Source: Desulfuromonadaceae bacterium
GTDB lineage: Bacteria; Desulfobacterota; Desulfuromonadia; Geobacterales; Pseudopelobacteraceae
NCBI GenBank assembly: GCA_028681335.1
Contig: JAQUIT010000006.1
Span: 62,001-126,000, forward strand
Length of the DNA stretch: 64,000 nt
Reading direction: 5' to 3'
Part shown: in pieces, positions 18,598-26,737 of the stretch
Numbering within the stretch: the stretch's first letter is position 1
Layout: every line of letters starts with the position of its first letter
Made by a program: the position numbers and the translations under genes
The notes under the pieces: generated by a model
What the model was told of the DNA's origin: nothing
The model's database searches: none
What the model saw: only the letters and a program-made list of their open reading frames with translations

Positions 18598-20526
18598 TCA
18601 CGGCGGATCAAGCTTTATGAACATGACTCCATGCGCTGGAAGGTCGGGCGGCTGTATCTCCAGCGTACCGTCGGCAGCAGGTATCCGGACCGACGGCTCA
18701 GACTCCTGAACAACCTTAGAGAGAGCGGCATAGATTGGCTTATTGGCGTTCCACAGGTCAACTCCTTCCTGAATTATTCCATCGATCGGATCCAGGTCAA
18801 AAGGTGACAGAGCAGAGGCTGTGTATGCATTTCTCGGTATCCCCGCACTGTCCGCAAGCCACCTGGCAGAGTAGTTGGCGTGATTGCGATCAACCCGATA
18901 CCAGGTCATTTTGACTCCACTCGCCGGTACCCCCCGCAATCTAAGCAATACAGACTCAACGCCGGTAGCGGTGCGCGAGACGTTATAATTGAACAACATC
19001 AGTCGCACCTGACCAGCAGAGGCACCAGCAGGACGAACGGCCAGACCGCCGACCACGTTGTTACTTGCCGGATTACCATAAATTTTCGTCCAGCCTAAGC
19101 GGTTGCCGCCGACAAGAAGCTGTTGAAACAAGTCAAGGACGTTTCTGGCAGGTGGTGGAACATCAGCCGCGCCGGTGTTCCACAAAGCCCCCCAGAGCAT
19201 GTTTTGTTCCACCATCGTAGCGGTAAGCAACGCAAAATGAGCCCCGCCAAGCTCGGTCCCATCAAGCCTTGAGTACATAATCGCACCATTTTCATCATCG
19301 GGGATATATCCCTCATCGATGCTGAGAGGTATTCCGGCAAACGTTGGATACGGCGCCAGTGCAGCGCGGATGGTGTCGACGGCTGTGGATATTTTTGACG
19401 GGTCATCCTGATAGTACGAGAAGCTGATAACTGACGGCACAACAGGCGATTCACCGGGAATGCTGAAGGTGCCGGCCTGGATGCGCGCTGCCAGCGCAGC
19501 AACAAGCGGGGAAGTTGAAGACATGTAATTGCCGGGATTGATGTTTATGCGCATATTCACATCCGGGTTCGCCGCCCGGGCCGCCGAAATGGTGTAATCA
19601 TAGAATGTGAACCACTCCTCCATGGTTCCGCTCCACCAGGCGCTATTGTCAGGCTCGGTAGTACAACGAAAACGCCATGAGGCAACCTCCCCGGCACCAT
19701 AGGTCAGATTCAGGTTTTCAAAAAACGCTTTGATATAGTTGTAATATTTGTTCCAGTCCCGTGGCGGGCTGGTATTGGTGCCAAATTCAGTGGAAATAGC
19801 CGCCGGATCTCGTGCCAGCTTGAGAGGTGTGTAGGACAGGACAATATAGGGTTTGAAGCCGGCTGCCAGTACAGAATCGATCTTCGACGTCAACCTCTCG
19901 AAATGGTAAAGCGGGTTGCCTGCTGCATCTTCATCATAGAGCTCGTTTTCCGGCACAGCGGGCATGCCGCCGGTCGCGTTAAAAAAAGCGACATAGCGGA
20001 TCATCGGAGAGTTGGTTGCGTCCAGTGATGATACGGAAGCGGGGGTCCACAACGCCCAGGTATCCCATGGGGAGCGAATCAAAGCGGTGCCGGATTCTGC
20101 CACGTTGATCTCGAAGATTGCCGTTGGCGCTACTGCTGCCGGGAACGTGATGGTAACGCTTACACTTTGACGGGCGGACACGTTACCTGCGGCATCCTTG
20201 GCCCAGGCATAAAGAGTCATGGTTCCCGGCGAAGCAAAAGTGTAACTGACCGGAGCAACGACACGCCAACCGGCAGCACTCGCTTCGGGTGTCACTCCAT
20301 TGGTACTGAGGTAATACCCGGTCACAGCGACGTTGTCATCGGCAACCAGGACGAGATTTGTAACCAGCAGCGTGGATGAGGTCAACGGCAACGTAAAAAC
20401 AGTTATGACCGGGACGATCCGATCTGTCGCCGTACCGGATGCACCGGGAGAGGAGTTACATGCAAAGACAGTACTAAAGACAAACAAGGCAACAGCTAAG
20501 CGGAATATTCTGAGAATGTTTCGCAT
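18598..20526 (-). CDS. Secreted GH39-like glycoside hydrolase (probable lipoprotein)
   Basis: A 642-residue exported protein. The N-terminal signal ends in a possible lipobox with Cys23 (TVFAC). An Ig-like segment (about 45-130, ending AWAKDAAGNVS) precedes a (beta/alpha)8 glycosidase-like domain. Two glutamates fit the GH39 pattern: Glu291 in CTTEPDN as acid/base and Glu405 in SIDEGY as nucleophile. A C-terminal beta domain ends in MFIKLDPP. GH39-type enzymes in exopolysaccharide loci cleave or trim the polymer (PslG is an example), so a role in polymer processing at the cell surface is inferred. ATG 20526 begins the signal peptide; the longer frame to 20607 is not exported-like. It lies 67 bases downstream of the GSU3473-like gene. 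Confidence 0.8.
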   Translation of the reverse strand: MRNILRIFRLAVALFVFSTVFACNSSPGASGTATDRIVPVITVFTLPLTSSTLLVTNLVLVADDNVAVTGYYLSTNGVTPEASAAGWRVVAPVSYTFASPGTMTLYAWAKDAAGNVSARQSVSVTITFPAAVAPTAIFEINVAESGTALIRSPWDTWALWTPASVSSLDATNSPMIRYVAFFNATGGMPAVPENELYDEDAAGNPLYHFERLTSKIDSVLAAGFKPYIVLSYTPLKLARDPAAISTEFGTNTSPPRDWNKYYNYIKAFFENLNLTYGAGEVASWRFRCTTEPDNSAWWSGTMEEWFTFYDYTISAARAANPDVNMRININPGNYMSSTSPLVAALAARIQAGTFSIPGESPVVPSVISFSYYQDDPSKISTAVDTIRAALAPYPTFAGIPLSIDEGYIPDDENGAIMYSRLDGTELGGAHFALLTATMVEQNMLWGALWNTGAADVPPPARNVLDLFQQLLVGGNRLGWTKIYGNPASNNVVGGLAVRPAGASAGQVRLMLFNYNVSRTATGVESVLLRLRGVPASGVKMTWYRVDRNHANYSARWLADSAGIPRNAYTASALSPFDLDPIDGIIQEGVDLWNANKPIYAALSKVVQESEPSVRIPAADGTLEIQPPDLPAHGVMFIKLDPP

Positions 20527-20593
20527 AAAATCCGCCTGTCTTATGAAAAATAATATGAGCGAATATGCCGGCGCGATCTTTTCACCCGCCTGT

Positions 20594-20824
20594 TTACATC
20601 CCGCCATACTCCGACACTCTGTGGCTTACGCCACGCATCCGGCGTCTATCAGTTCCGGAGTAGTCACTCCTGTCCTTTTTACGCCGCAAACGGTCTGTTC
20701 CCGGCATAACCCAGCCATCGCTGCGTTGAAATTCGCGCACCTTTCCAGCTTCGAGCAGGCGATCCAGAATATCAGGACGGACCATGTCAAAACGCTCATC
20801 TACGTATTTGACTCTGATTAACAT
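20594..20824 (-). CDS. Small GSU3473-family-like protein
   Basis: A 76-residue basic protein beginning MLIRVKYVDERFDMV, with LLEAGKVREFQRSDGW in the middle and an Arg-rich tail ending in TDRRR-like sequence. The pattern matches from memory a short family widespread in Geobacter (GSU3473-type). Its function is unknown; the basic tail could bind nucleic acid, but this is a guess. The start has AAGGGAG at good spacing. A sigma-54-type promoter (20884-20901) precedes it, and the GH39-like gene follows 67 bases later, so the two are probably cotranscribed. Confidence 0.7.
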   Translation of the reverse strand: MLIRVKYVDERFDMVRPDILDRLLEAGKVREFQRSDGWVMPGTDRLRRKKDRSDYSGTDRRRMRGVSHRVSEYGGM

Positions 20825-20883
20825 GATAATCTCCCTTCAGACTGAAGTCCTACGCAAGAATCCTGCAGAATGACACCATCAAT

Positions 20884-20901
20884 CAAGCACCAAACGTGCC
20901 A
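20884..20901 (-). promoter_or_regulatory. Sigma-54-type promoter for GSU3473-like / GH39-like genes
   Basis: The minus strand reads TGGCACGTTTGGTGCT. The -24 half is perfect (TGGCACG), GG and GC are ten bases apart, and the -12 half GTGCT has one mismatch to TTGCT. It is the best such site in the window, about 60 bases from the start codon. Confidence 0.65.
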
Positions 20902-21074
20902 CATCATACCTACCCGTAACTATTGGTATAATTACCAACACTCGTCATGATCAGATTGTAATTTGTAAGGTGTATCGACATTTTTTTCGGTTTTTTTTGC
21001 AGGCATTTTATCTTTGGGTAGGATTGCGCGGTTCTGGTTACTGTGACGCTATCCGGTCACTGCCCTTGGACGGC

Positions 21075-21108
21075 AAAAGCTGCCCTCTCACAAGAAAGGG
21101 CAGCTTTT
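21075..21108. terminator. Hairpin terminator after the Ig/DNRLRE gene
   Basis: AAAAGCTGCCCT and AGGGCAGCTTTT form a 12-bp stem around a short loop about 27 bases after the gene's stop codon. A T run follows on the plus strand and four Ts on the minus strand, so it may work in both directions. Confidence 0.65.
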
Positions 21109-21134
21109 GTTTTTCAAGACTATGTAACGATCTA

Positions 21135-23867
21135 TCAGTTTTTAATCGTATAGGTCACTGATCGTGATTGCTTTACGTTGCCTGCGGCGTCGTAGGCTTT
21201 GGCATACATGGTATACGTGCCGTTATATGCGGCAGTTGTGGCAACGCAGTAACCGAATGGAGAAGCGGTAACGGTTTTATTCAAGCCATTGTTCACATAA
21301 TATTCCACTTTTGCCACACCAACGTTATCGCTTACAGTCACTGCTACACAGACAGTTCCCTTTACCGTTGAATAAGCAGAAGGCGAAGTAATTGTGACTG
21401 AAGGAGCAATAGTATCGGCTACGACATTGTTTACACTGACGCTCACCGCTGCGGACTGTCCCACGTTGCCTGCTGCATCATAGGCCTTGGAGGTAAGTGA
21501 GTACGTACCATTGCCGACTGATGTCGTGTTCCAGCTGAAGCTAAAGGGTGATGCGCTGTCAGTGGCCTGCAGTGCGCCGTTGACGTAAAACTCTACTTTG
21601 GACACCGCCACGTTATCTGAGGCGGAAGAAGCCACTGTTACCGTACCGCTGACAGTTGTAGCAGCTGCCGGCGAAGTGATTGATGTTACCGGAGCCGTTT
21701 TGTCATTGTTGACGTTTACCTGGACTGCTGAAGACTGCCCGATATTTCCTGCAGCATCATATGCCTTAGCGGTAAGAGTGTAAGTACCATTGGAGACGTT
21801 CTCCGTGTTCCAGCTGTAGCTATATGGCGCTGCCGTATCTGAAGTTTGCAGTGCCCCGTTCACATAAAACTCGACCTTGGTCACGGCCAGATTGTCTGAT
21901 GCCGTAGCGCTGACTGCAACTGTACCGCTTACGGTTGTGCTACCGGTCGGAGCGCTGATGGCAACGGCGGGAGCGGTGGTGTCGGATGACAGTGTATATG
22001 TTACGACAAGCTTTGGTCTCTGATTGGCATCAGCCGTCTCACTGGAGGCAAACACACGGTTACTGTCGGAACTGGCCTTACTCGATGAGTTCAGCAGAAG
22101 TCCCCTGTTAGTGCCTGAAGTTGCCACCCAACCTTTGATGATGCCGGTCACGTCCCAGTTTTTGTACCCGATAATAGTGTCTACAAGTGGTGCATCAACA
22201 GCAGGAGCGATATCTGACTGTGCCAGCGGATAGCCACCGTAAGGAATGCTGCTGGCTGTCCATGCATTGGTTCCGTCGTAGGTGCTGCCGTTGCTCTTGG
22301 CGATGGCCGGAGCTTTGTTGACTATTGCGGACACCGGGATTTCGTACTGGGCATCTCCGCCACTGCCTGTCATGTAAAGACTAAGGGTTGCGCTCTGGAT
22401 CTGGGCGTTGGCCGGAAGACCGGAGAGGTCCCAGTTCATCAGAATGGCATTGGCAGGCTTACCGGCAGGCCAGGTATAGGTACTGAGCATGGTGCTTGTC
22501 GAGCTGACATCATTATTTATTTTGAGAAATGTGTCTTCAACGGTATTTGGGTAGTTAGCGCCGGCAACGTTACCGAATACGGCCGTAACGGTTCCTGCGG
22601 GTTGAGTAACGATGTTGTTGACAGCAGCGCTGATAGCTGCCGACTGGCCTATATTGCCGGCGGCATCATAAGCCTTGGCGACTATACTGTACGTACCGTT
22701 GGACACCAGGGTGGTATTCCAGCTGTAGCTGAAGGGTGATGCGCTGTCAGTGGCCTGCAATGCGCCGTTGACGTAAAACTCTACTTTGGACACCGCCACG
22801 TTATCTGATGCGGAAGCTGTTACCGCAACGGTTCCGCTGACCGTGGCGTTGCTGGACGGAGCGGTCACGGCAACACTCGGAGCGGTGGTATCAGCAACCG
22901 TATTGTTAACCGTTACGATGACATTCGCGGACTGGGCAACGTTGCCGCTATTGTCGTATGCCTTGGCAACCAGCGTGTAGCTGCCGTTAGCGATGGTAGT
23001 CGTATTCCAGCTATAGAGATACGGAGCCACGTTAGTTGCGGTCAAAAGGACACCGCTCCGGTAAAACTCGACCTTACTTACCCCGACGTTGTCGGAGGCA
23101 CTTGCGGTTATTGTCGTTGTTCCGCCTATGGTGGCATTATTGGCCGGTGCCGTTACTGATACGGTAGGGGCGGTAGTATCATTGACCACTGTCACCGAAA
23201 CATTACTCGACTGGCCAACATTCCCGGCGGCATCATAGGCCTTGGCCATGAGCGTGTATGTTCCTGAGGCAAGTGACGTCGTGTCAAGTGAATAGACATA
23301 AGGGCTTGCCGTATCGGTGGTTTTAAGAGTGCCGTTCAGGTAATACTCAACCTTTGTTACTCCGACATTATCAGTGGCGGTGGCGTTGACCGAAACCGTA
23401 CCGCTTATTGTCGAATTTGCAGCTGGCGAGGTAATGGACACTGTCGGCGCAACGGCCTCGGCAACGCTGACGATGTTGGAATAGAGGCTCTCTGTCCCGG
23501 TGGAATTATAGGCGGTAATGGCGAAATAATACGCCCGAGCCGGGTCAAGCCCGGTCAGGGCAGTGGTTGTAACTTTTTTGGCATCATACGGGGAGGCGCC
23601 CTGAACGGCACCTGTTCCGCTAAAGGGAATACTTGCAGAATCGGCATTGTAATACACCTTATAGCCTGTTACGGAAGTATCGGCGCTAGGGTCCCACTGC
23701 AGGGTTACATCCCTAGCCTGGCTGACGGTGGCCGTCAGCATGCTGAAGACGCATACGTAGAAAAGAATCTTGAGTGAATTGGACGTCGATTTCTGCTCTT
23801 TGCCGGCAGGAACTATGTTTGTTAATTCACTTTTCCTGTTTACCATGGCGCAGGTATGGCATTTCAT
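21135..23867 (-). CDS. Secreted multi-Ig / DNRLRE-domain surface protein
   Basis: A 910-residue exported protein. The N-terminal hydrophobic segment (ILFYVCVFSMLTATVSQA) is preceded by a 32-residue basic leader. It is followed by a fibronectin-III-like domain (VTLQWDPSADTSVTGYKVYY), three Ig-like repeats of about 92 residues each (core SDNVxVxKVEFYxNG ... AKAYDAAGN), a DNRLRE-type domain of about 200 residues (EDTFLKINN ... NWDVTGIIKGW), and three more Ig-like repeats. There is no C-terminal membrane anchor. Such proteins are adhesin-like or bind polysaccharide; the exact role is unknown. AAAGGAG lies seven bases before the ATG. A GEMM riboswitch (23985-24080) lies in its leader, so expression should follow cyclic dinucleotide levels. 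Confidence 0.85.
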   Translation of the reverse strand: MKCHTCAMVNRKSELTNIVPAGKEQKSTSNSLKILFYVCVFSMLTATVSQARDVTLQWDPSADTSVTGYKVYYNADSASIPFSGTGAVQGASPYDAKKVTTTALTGLDPARAYYFAITAYNSTGTESLYSNIVSVAEAVAPTVSITSPAANSTISGTVSVNATATDNVGVTKVEYYLNGTLKTTDTASPYVYSLDTTSLASGTYTLMAKAYDAAGNVGQSSNVSVTVVNDTTAPTVSVTAPANNATIGGTTTITASASDNVGVSKVEFYRSGVLLTATNVAPYLYSWNTTTIANGSYTLVAKAYDNSGNVAQSANVIVTVNNTVADTTAPSVAVTAPSSNATVSGTVAVTASASDNVAVSKVEFYVNGALQATDSASPFSYSWNTTLVSNGTYSIVAKAYDAAGNIGQSAAISAAVNNIVTQPAGTVTAVFGNVAGANYPNTVEDTFLKINNDVSSTSTMLSTYTWPAGKPANAILMNWDLSGLPANAQIQSATLSLYMTGSGGDAQYEIPVSAIVNKAPAIAKSNGSTYDGTNAWTASSIPYGGYPLAQSDIAPAVDAPLVDTIIGYKNWDVTGIIKGWVATSGTNRGLLLNSSSKASSDSNRVFASSETADANQRPKLVVTYTLSSDTTAPAVAISAPTGSTTVSGTVAVSATASDNLAVTKVEFYVNGALQTSDTAAPYSYSWNTENVSNGTYTLTAKAYDAAGNIGQSSAVQVNVNNDKTAPVTSITSPAAATTVSGTVTVASSASDNVAVSKVEFYVNGALQATDSASPFSFSWNTTSVGNGTYSLTSKAYDAAGNVGQSAAVSVSVNNVVADTIAPSVTITSPSAYSTVKGTVCVAVTVSDNVGVAKVEYYVNNGLNKTVTASPFGYCVATTAAYNGTYTMYAKAYDAAGNVKQSRSVTYTIKN

Positions 23868-23933
23868 AAACTGGCTCCTTTACATTTTCGGCGCTTATCT
23901 GCCCCTCTTCATTGCTCTCACCAGCATGTGAGC

Positions 23934-23955
23934 AAAAAAAAAGGGACAGTCCGCC
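23934..23955 (-). terminator. Possible expression-platform terminator of the GEMM riboswitch
   Basis: On the minus strand GGCGGACTGTCCC is followed by nine Ts. The local stem is short, but TGTCCC could also pair with GGGACA in the riboswitch core. A ligand-controlled terminator is inferred, not shown. Confidence 0.4.
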
Positions 23956-23984
23956 ATTGTTACATCAACTAATAGGGAACCTGT

Positions 23985-24080
23985 TCCTTCGCCAACCCGG
24001 CCATCCTGAAACATATCTAGAATATTTTCAGGACCCGCAGCTTTGTGTCCCCAGGTTACCCTGGGTTTACCTCTTCGGAA
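23985..24080 (-). promoter_or_regulatory. GEMM-I (cyclic-di-GMP-type) riboswitch
   Basis: The minus strand shows the class-defining elements in order: GAGGTAAACC, a CCCAGG-GTAA-CCTGGG hairpin with a GNRA tetraloop (P2), GGACACAAAGCTGCGGGTCCTG, a P3 stem CCTGAAA/TTTCAGG, and GATGGCCGGGTTGGCGAAGG closing P1 (TTCC/GGAA). By alignment with the Vc2 RNA the base equivalent to G20 is G, which favours c-di-GMP over cGAMP. It lies in the leader of the Ig/DNRLRE gene. Confidence 0.85.
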
Positions 24081-24263
24081 ACAGCACTTTCATTTGTTAT
24101 TTATACTATCGTACAACGGCGCTTTAATTAATGTGACCACTGTCACCAAATAACAAGACTGTTAATTAACGTCCTTCACCGTCCTTGTAAGAAGACCCAT
24201 CATCACGTAAGACGCATTATTACCCGGTTCTACGCGATCCGATGTGATCCGGATTACAGAAAA

Positions 24264-24292
24264 TAAAAAAAGGGCACCTTTAAAAGGCACCC
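24264..24292 (-). terminator. Second intrinsic terminator after the Big_2 lipoprotein gene
   Basis: On the minus strand GGGTGCCTT and AAGGTGCCC pair (with two G-T wobbles) around a tiny loop and are followed by CTTTTTTT. Confidence 0.7.
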
Positions 24293-24337
24293 GACTAATC
24301 ATGCATACGACAAACGCAACTCTGCTGTAACCACTAT

Positions 24338-24390
24338 AAAAAAGAGCATCTGCCTCACTCACCAAACCAGGGCGAGAGACGCAGATGCTC
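24338..24390 (-). terminator. First intrinsic terminator after the Big_2 lipoprotein gene
   Basis: GAGCATCTGC (24381-24390 read on the minus strand) pairs exactly with GCAGATGCTC (24344-24353) and is followed by six Ts. The 27-base loop is unusually long and may hold a weak inner stem. Confidence 0.75.
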
Positions 24391-24446
24391 ACAGGAGAAA
24401 CAATGTTCAGTAAATCAATTTACCCCTTAGTCGGTAGTACACCTGA

Positions 24447-26408
24447 TCACGGCGGTGTTACCGTCAGTGTTGCCGTAGCGCTTAAACCGTACAGTTCGGC
24501 AGTAATTATTGATGAGCTGCCCGCATATATGATGTAAATGCCATTAATATCAGTAATGGTGCTGGAGGCAACCGACGAACTCCAGTTGACTTGGTTGGTT
24601 ATGTCCTGAGTCGTGCCATCAGTAAAAGTTCCTGTGGCACTGAATTCCTGGGTATCACCAGCAACAATAGTCGCATTGGCAGGAGTAATGGTGATAGAAG
24701 ACAGCGTAGCCGGCGTCACGGTCAAAGTTGCCGTGTTCGAGATGCTGCCCACGGCCGCATTAATTGTTGTTGAACCGGCGGCAATAGCAGTGGCCTTGCC
24801 GTTCTGGGCGATACTGGCGACGGCAGCGGAAGACGAGGTCCAGGCCACTTGACTGGTCAGATCCTGGGTCGTACCATCCGAAAAGGTTCCTATGGCGCTG
24901 AACTGCTGGGTTGTAGCAGTGGCAATGACCGGATTGGACGGAGAAACAGCAAGAGAGCTCAGCGTAGCAGGTGTCACGGTCAGAGTTGCCGTGTTCGAGA
25001 CGCTGCCCGCGGCCGCATTAATTGTTGTTGAACCAACGGCAACAGCGGTGGCCTTGCCGTTCTGTGCGATACTGGCAACAGCACCGTCAGACGAAGTCCA
25101 GGCAACTTGAGTGGTCAGATCCTGAATCGTACCGTCTGAAAAGGTTCCCATGGCGCTGAATTGCCGGGTCGTACCGGCGGCAATAGACGGATTGGATGGA
25201 GAAACGACGAGAGAGCTCAGCGTGGCAGGCGTCACGGTCAGGGTCGTCGGCACCGAGAAGCTGCCTACTGACGCTCTGATTGTTGTTGAACCGGCGGCAA
25301 GAGCGGTGGCCTTACCGCTCTGAGAGATGCCGGCAACGGCAGCGGAAGAGGAGGTCCAGGCCACTTGAGTGGTCACATCCTGGATCGTGCCGTCCGAGAA
25401 GGTTCCCGTGGCGCTGAATTGCTGGGTTGTACCGGCGACAATGGCGGGGTTTGACGGGAAAACGGCCAGAGAAACCAGTGCGGCAGGCGTCACGGTCAGG
25501 GTTGTCGTGATCGAAATACTGCCCACGGCCGCCCTGATTGTTGTTGAACCGACGGCAACAGCAGTGGCCTTGCCGCTCTGGGCGATGCCGGCAACGGTAC
25601 CGGCAGACGAGCTCCAGGTAACTTGACTGGTCAGATCCTGAGTCGTTCCGTCCGAGAAGGTCCCCGTAGCGCTGAATTGCTGCGTCGAAAGAACAACAAT
25701 GGAGGGATTGGACGGAGAAACGGCGAGAGAGACCAGCGTGGCAGGAGTCACAGCCAGGGTCGTCGAGATAGAGACACTGCCCACTGCCGCTCCAATTGTT
25801 GTTGAACCAACGACAAGAGCAGTAGCCTTGCCGCTCGAGGCGACGCTCGCAACGGCACCGACAGATGAACTCCAGGTAACTTGACTGGTCAGGTCCTGGG
25901 TTGTACCGTCCGAAAAGGTCCCCGTAGCGCTGAATTGCTGGGTCGTACCGGCGGCAATAGTTGGATTGGATGGAGAAACGGCAAGAGAACTCAGCGTGGC
26001 AGGCGTCACAGTCAAAGTTGTCGAGTTCGAGATACTGCCCACGGCCGCTCTGACTGTTGTTGAACCGGCGGCAACAGCGGTGGCCTTGCCGCTCTGGGCT
26101 ATGCCGGCGACAGTAGCGGCAGAGGAGGTCCACGTCACCTGACTGGTCAGATCCTGGGTTGTGCCGTCAGAAAAGGTTCCAATGGCGCTGAATTGCTGGG
26201 CTGTAGCAACTGCAATAGCCGGATTGGACGGAGAAACAGCGAGAGAACTCAGCGTAGCAGGTGAGTTCACAACAGTTACAGGCGAGGAACTCCCTCCACC
26301 ACCGCACCCGCACAGCCCGACAATCACCAAAAACAGCAGTGCGTAAAATAGTGCCGAGAACAACCGGGAGTGCATTGAAACCATGCCGTATTCCTCTACT
26401 CTTCTCAT
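24447..26408 (-). CDS. Lipoprotein of seven Big_2-like (bacterial Ig-like) repeats
   Basis: A 653-residue lipoprotein. The signal ends in a clear lipobox (GLCGC) followed by a GGGGSSSP linker. The rest is seven tandem repeats of about 86 residues, each with SLAVSPSNP, QQFSATGTFSDGTTQDLTSQVTW, GKATAVAAGST and TLTVTP blocks; the last is the most divergent. Big_2-like domains are extracellular spacers or adhesin stalks. No catalytic domain is present, so it may display or cross-link something through its own repeats. Two starts are possible: 26408, with AAAGGAG six bases upstream, and 26384, with GAGGAA. I kept 26408. The repeats are also strong DNA repeats of about 260 bases. Two terminators follow. 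Confidence 0.85.
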   Translation of the reverse strand: MRRVEEYGMVSMHSRLFSALFYALLFLVIVGLCGCGGGGSSSPVTVVNSPATLSSLAVSPSNPAIAVATAQQFSAIGTFSDGTTQDLTSQVTWTSSAATVAGIAQSGKATAVAAGSTTVRAAVGSISNSTTLTVTPATLSSLAVSPSNPTIAAGTTQQFSATGTFSDGTTQDLTSQVTWSSSVGAVASVASSGKATALVVGSTTIGAAVGSVSISTTLAVTPATLVSLAVSPSNPSIVVLSTQQFSATGTFSDGTTQDLTSQVTWSSSAGTVAGIAQSGKATAVAVGSTTIRAAVGSISITTTLTVTPAALVSLAVFPSNPAIVAGTTQQFSATGTFSDGTIQDVTTQVAWTSSSAAVAGISQSGKATALAAGSTTIRASVGSFSVPTTLTVTPATLSSLVVSPSNPSIAAGTTRQFSAMGTFSDGTIQDLTTQVAWTSSDGAVASIAQNGKATAVAVGSTTINAAAGSVSNTATLTVTPATLSSLAVSPSNPVIATATTQQFSAIGTFSDGTTQDLTSQVAWTSSSAAVASIAQNGKATAIAAGSTTINAAVGSISNTATLTVTPATLSSITITPANATIVAGDTQEFSATGTFTDGTTQDITNQVNWSSSVASSTITDINGIYIIYAGSSSIITAELYGLSATATLTVTPP

Positions 26409-26737
26409 GTCCCGCTCCTTTCAGGCAAAATTGCTATCGACCGATACCGGTCAAGTCGTCATACAAAACTATGCGTTACAATCCATAAAACATGCCAAAA
26501 CCGCAGACAAAAATGGCTACAATTACAATATATTGCACACACGACGACCAAAAGAGACTGTTTAAAAACGAACCTTACAAAACGGCGAACAGCGTGAGAG
26601 CAGGTATTTAAGCGAGGTGGAGAGGCGGGGTAATATATTCCGGGATGTTAATTATATAGCGCCTTGGCACCGCACCGGAGAGGACAAAGGACTTTCACGT
26701 GCTTTAAACCCAAAAGTGACGGGAATTGAATACCGTG
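26409..26737. other. Intergenic region upstream of the Big_2 lipoprotein gene
   Basis: A 329-base spacer. It has an inverted repeat GACCG-ATAC-CGGTC at 26439-26452 that could be an operator, and a very weak TGGCAT-type element at 26482-26497 facing the lipoprotein gene. No terminator with a T-tract was found for the glycosyltransferase gene ending at 26738. Confidence 0.35.

Larger units (their letters stand above)
20825..21134. other. Intergenic region with promoter and terminator
   Basis: A 310-base gap. It holds the sigma-54-type promoter of the GSU3473-like gene (20884-20901) and the terminator hairpin of the upstream Ig/DNRLRE gene (21075-21108). Between them lies a T-rich stretch (about 20980-21000) and no coding frame that I trust. 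Confidence 0.45.
23868..24446. other. Long intergenic region with riboswitch and tandem terminators
   Basis: This 579-base stretch contains the riboswitch and its T-tract (23934-24080). A TATAAA-like -10 near 24099-24105 could start the riboswitch transcript. GTGAC and GTCAC half-sites are spaced by four bases near 24133-24146. Two terminators of the upstream Big_2 gene follow (24264-24292 and 24338-24390). A 76-residue leftward frame at 24162-24392 overlaps the terminators and is not credible. Confidence 0.5.

Noticed and set aside
21135-23867. Regularly spaced repeats considered as a possible CRISPR-like array
   Set aside because: The repeats are imperfect, about 280 bases apart and in frame; they encode Ig domains.
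24162-24392. 76-residue leftward open frame
   Set aside because: It spans two clear terminators and has no recognisable motifs.
25312-26133. 273-residue Arg/Cys-rich open frame on the minus strand inside the Big_2 gene
   Set aside because: It is a second-frame product of the repetitive Ig-coding DNA; its periodicity mirrors the real repeats.
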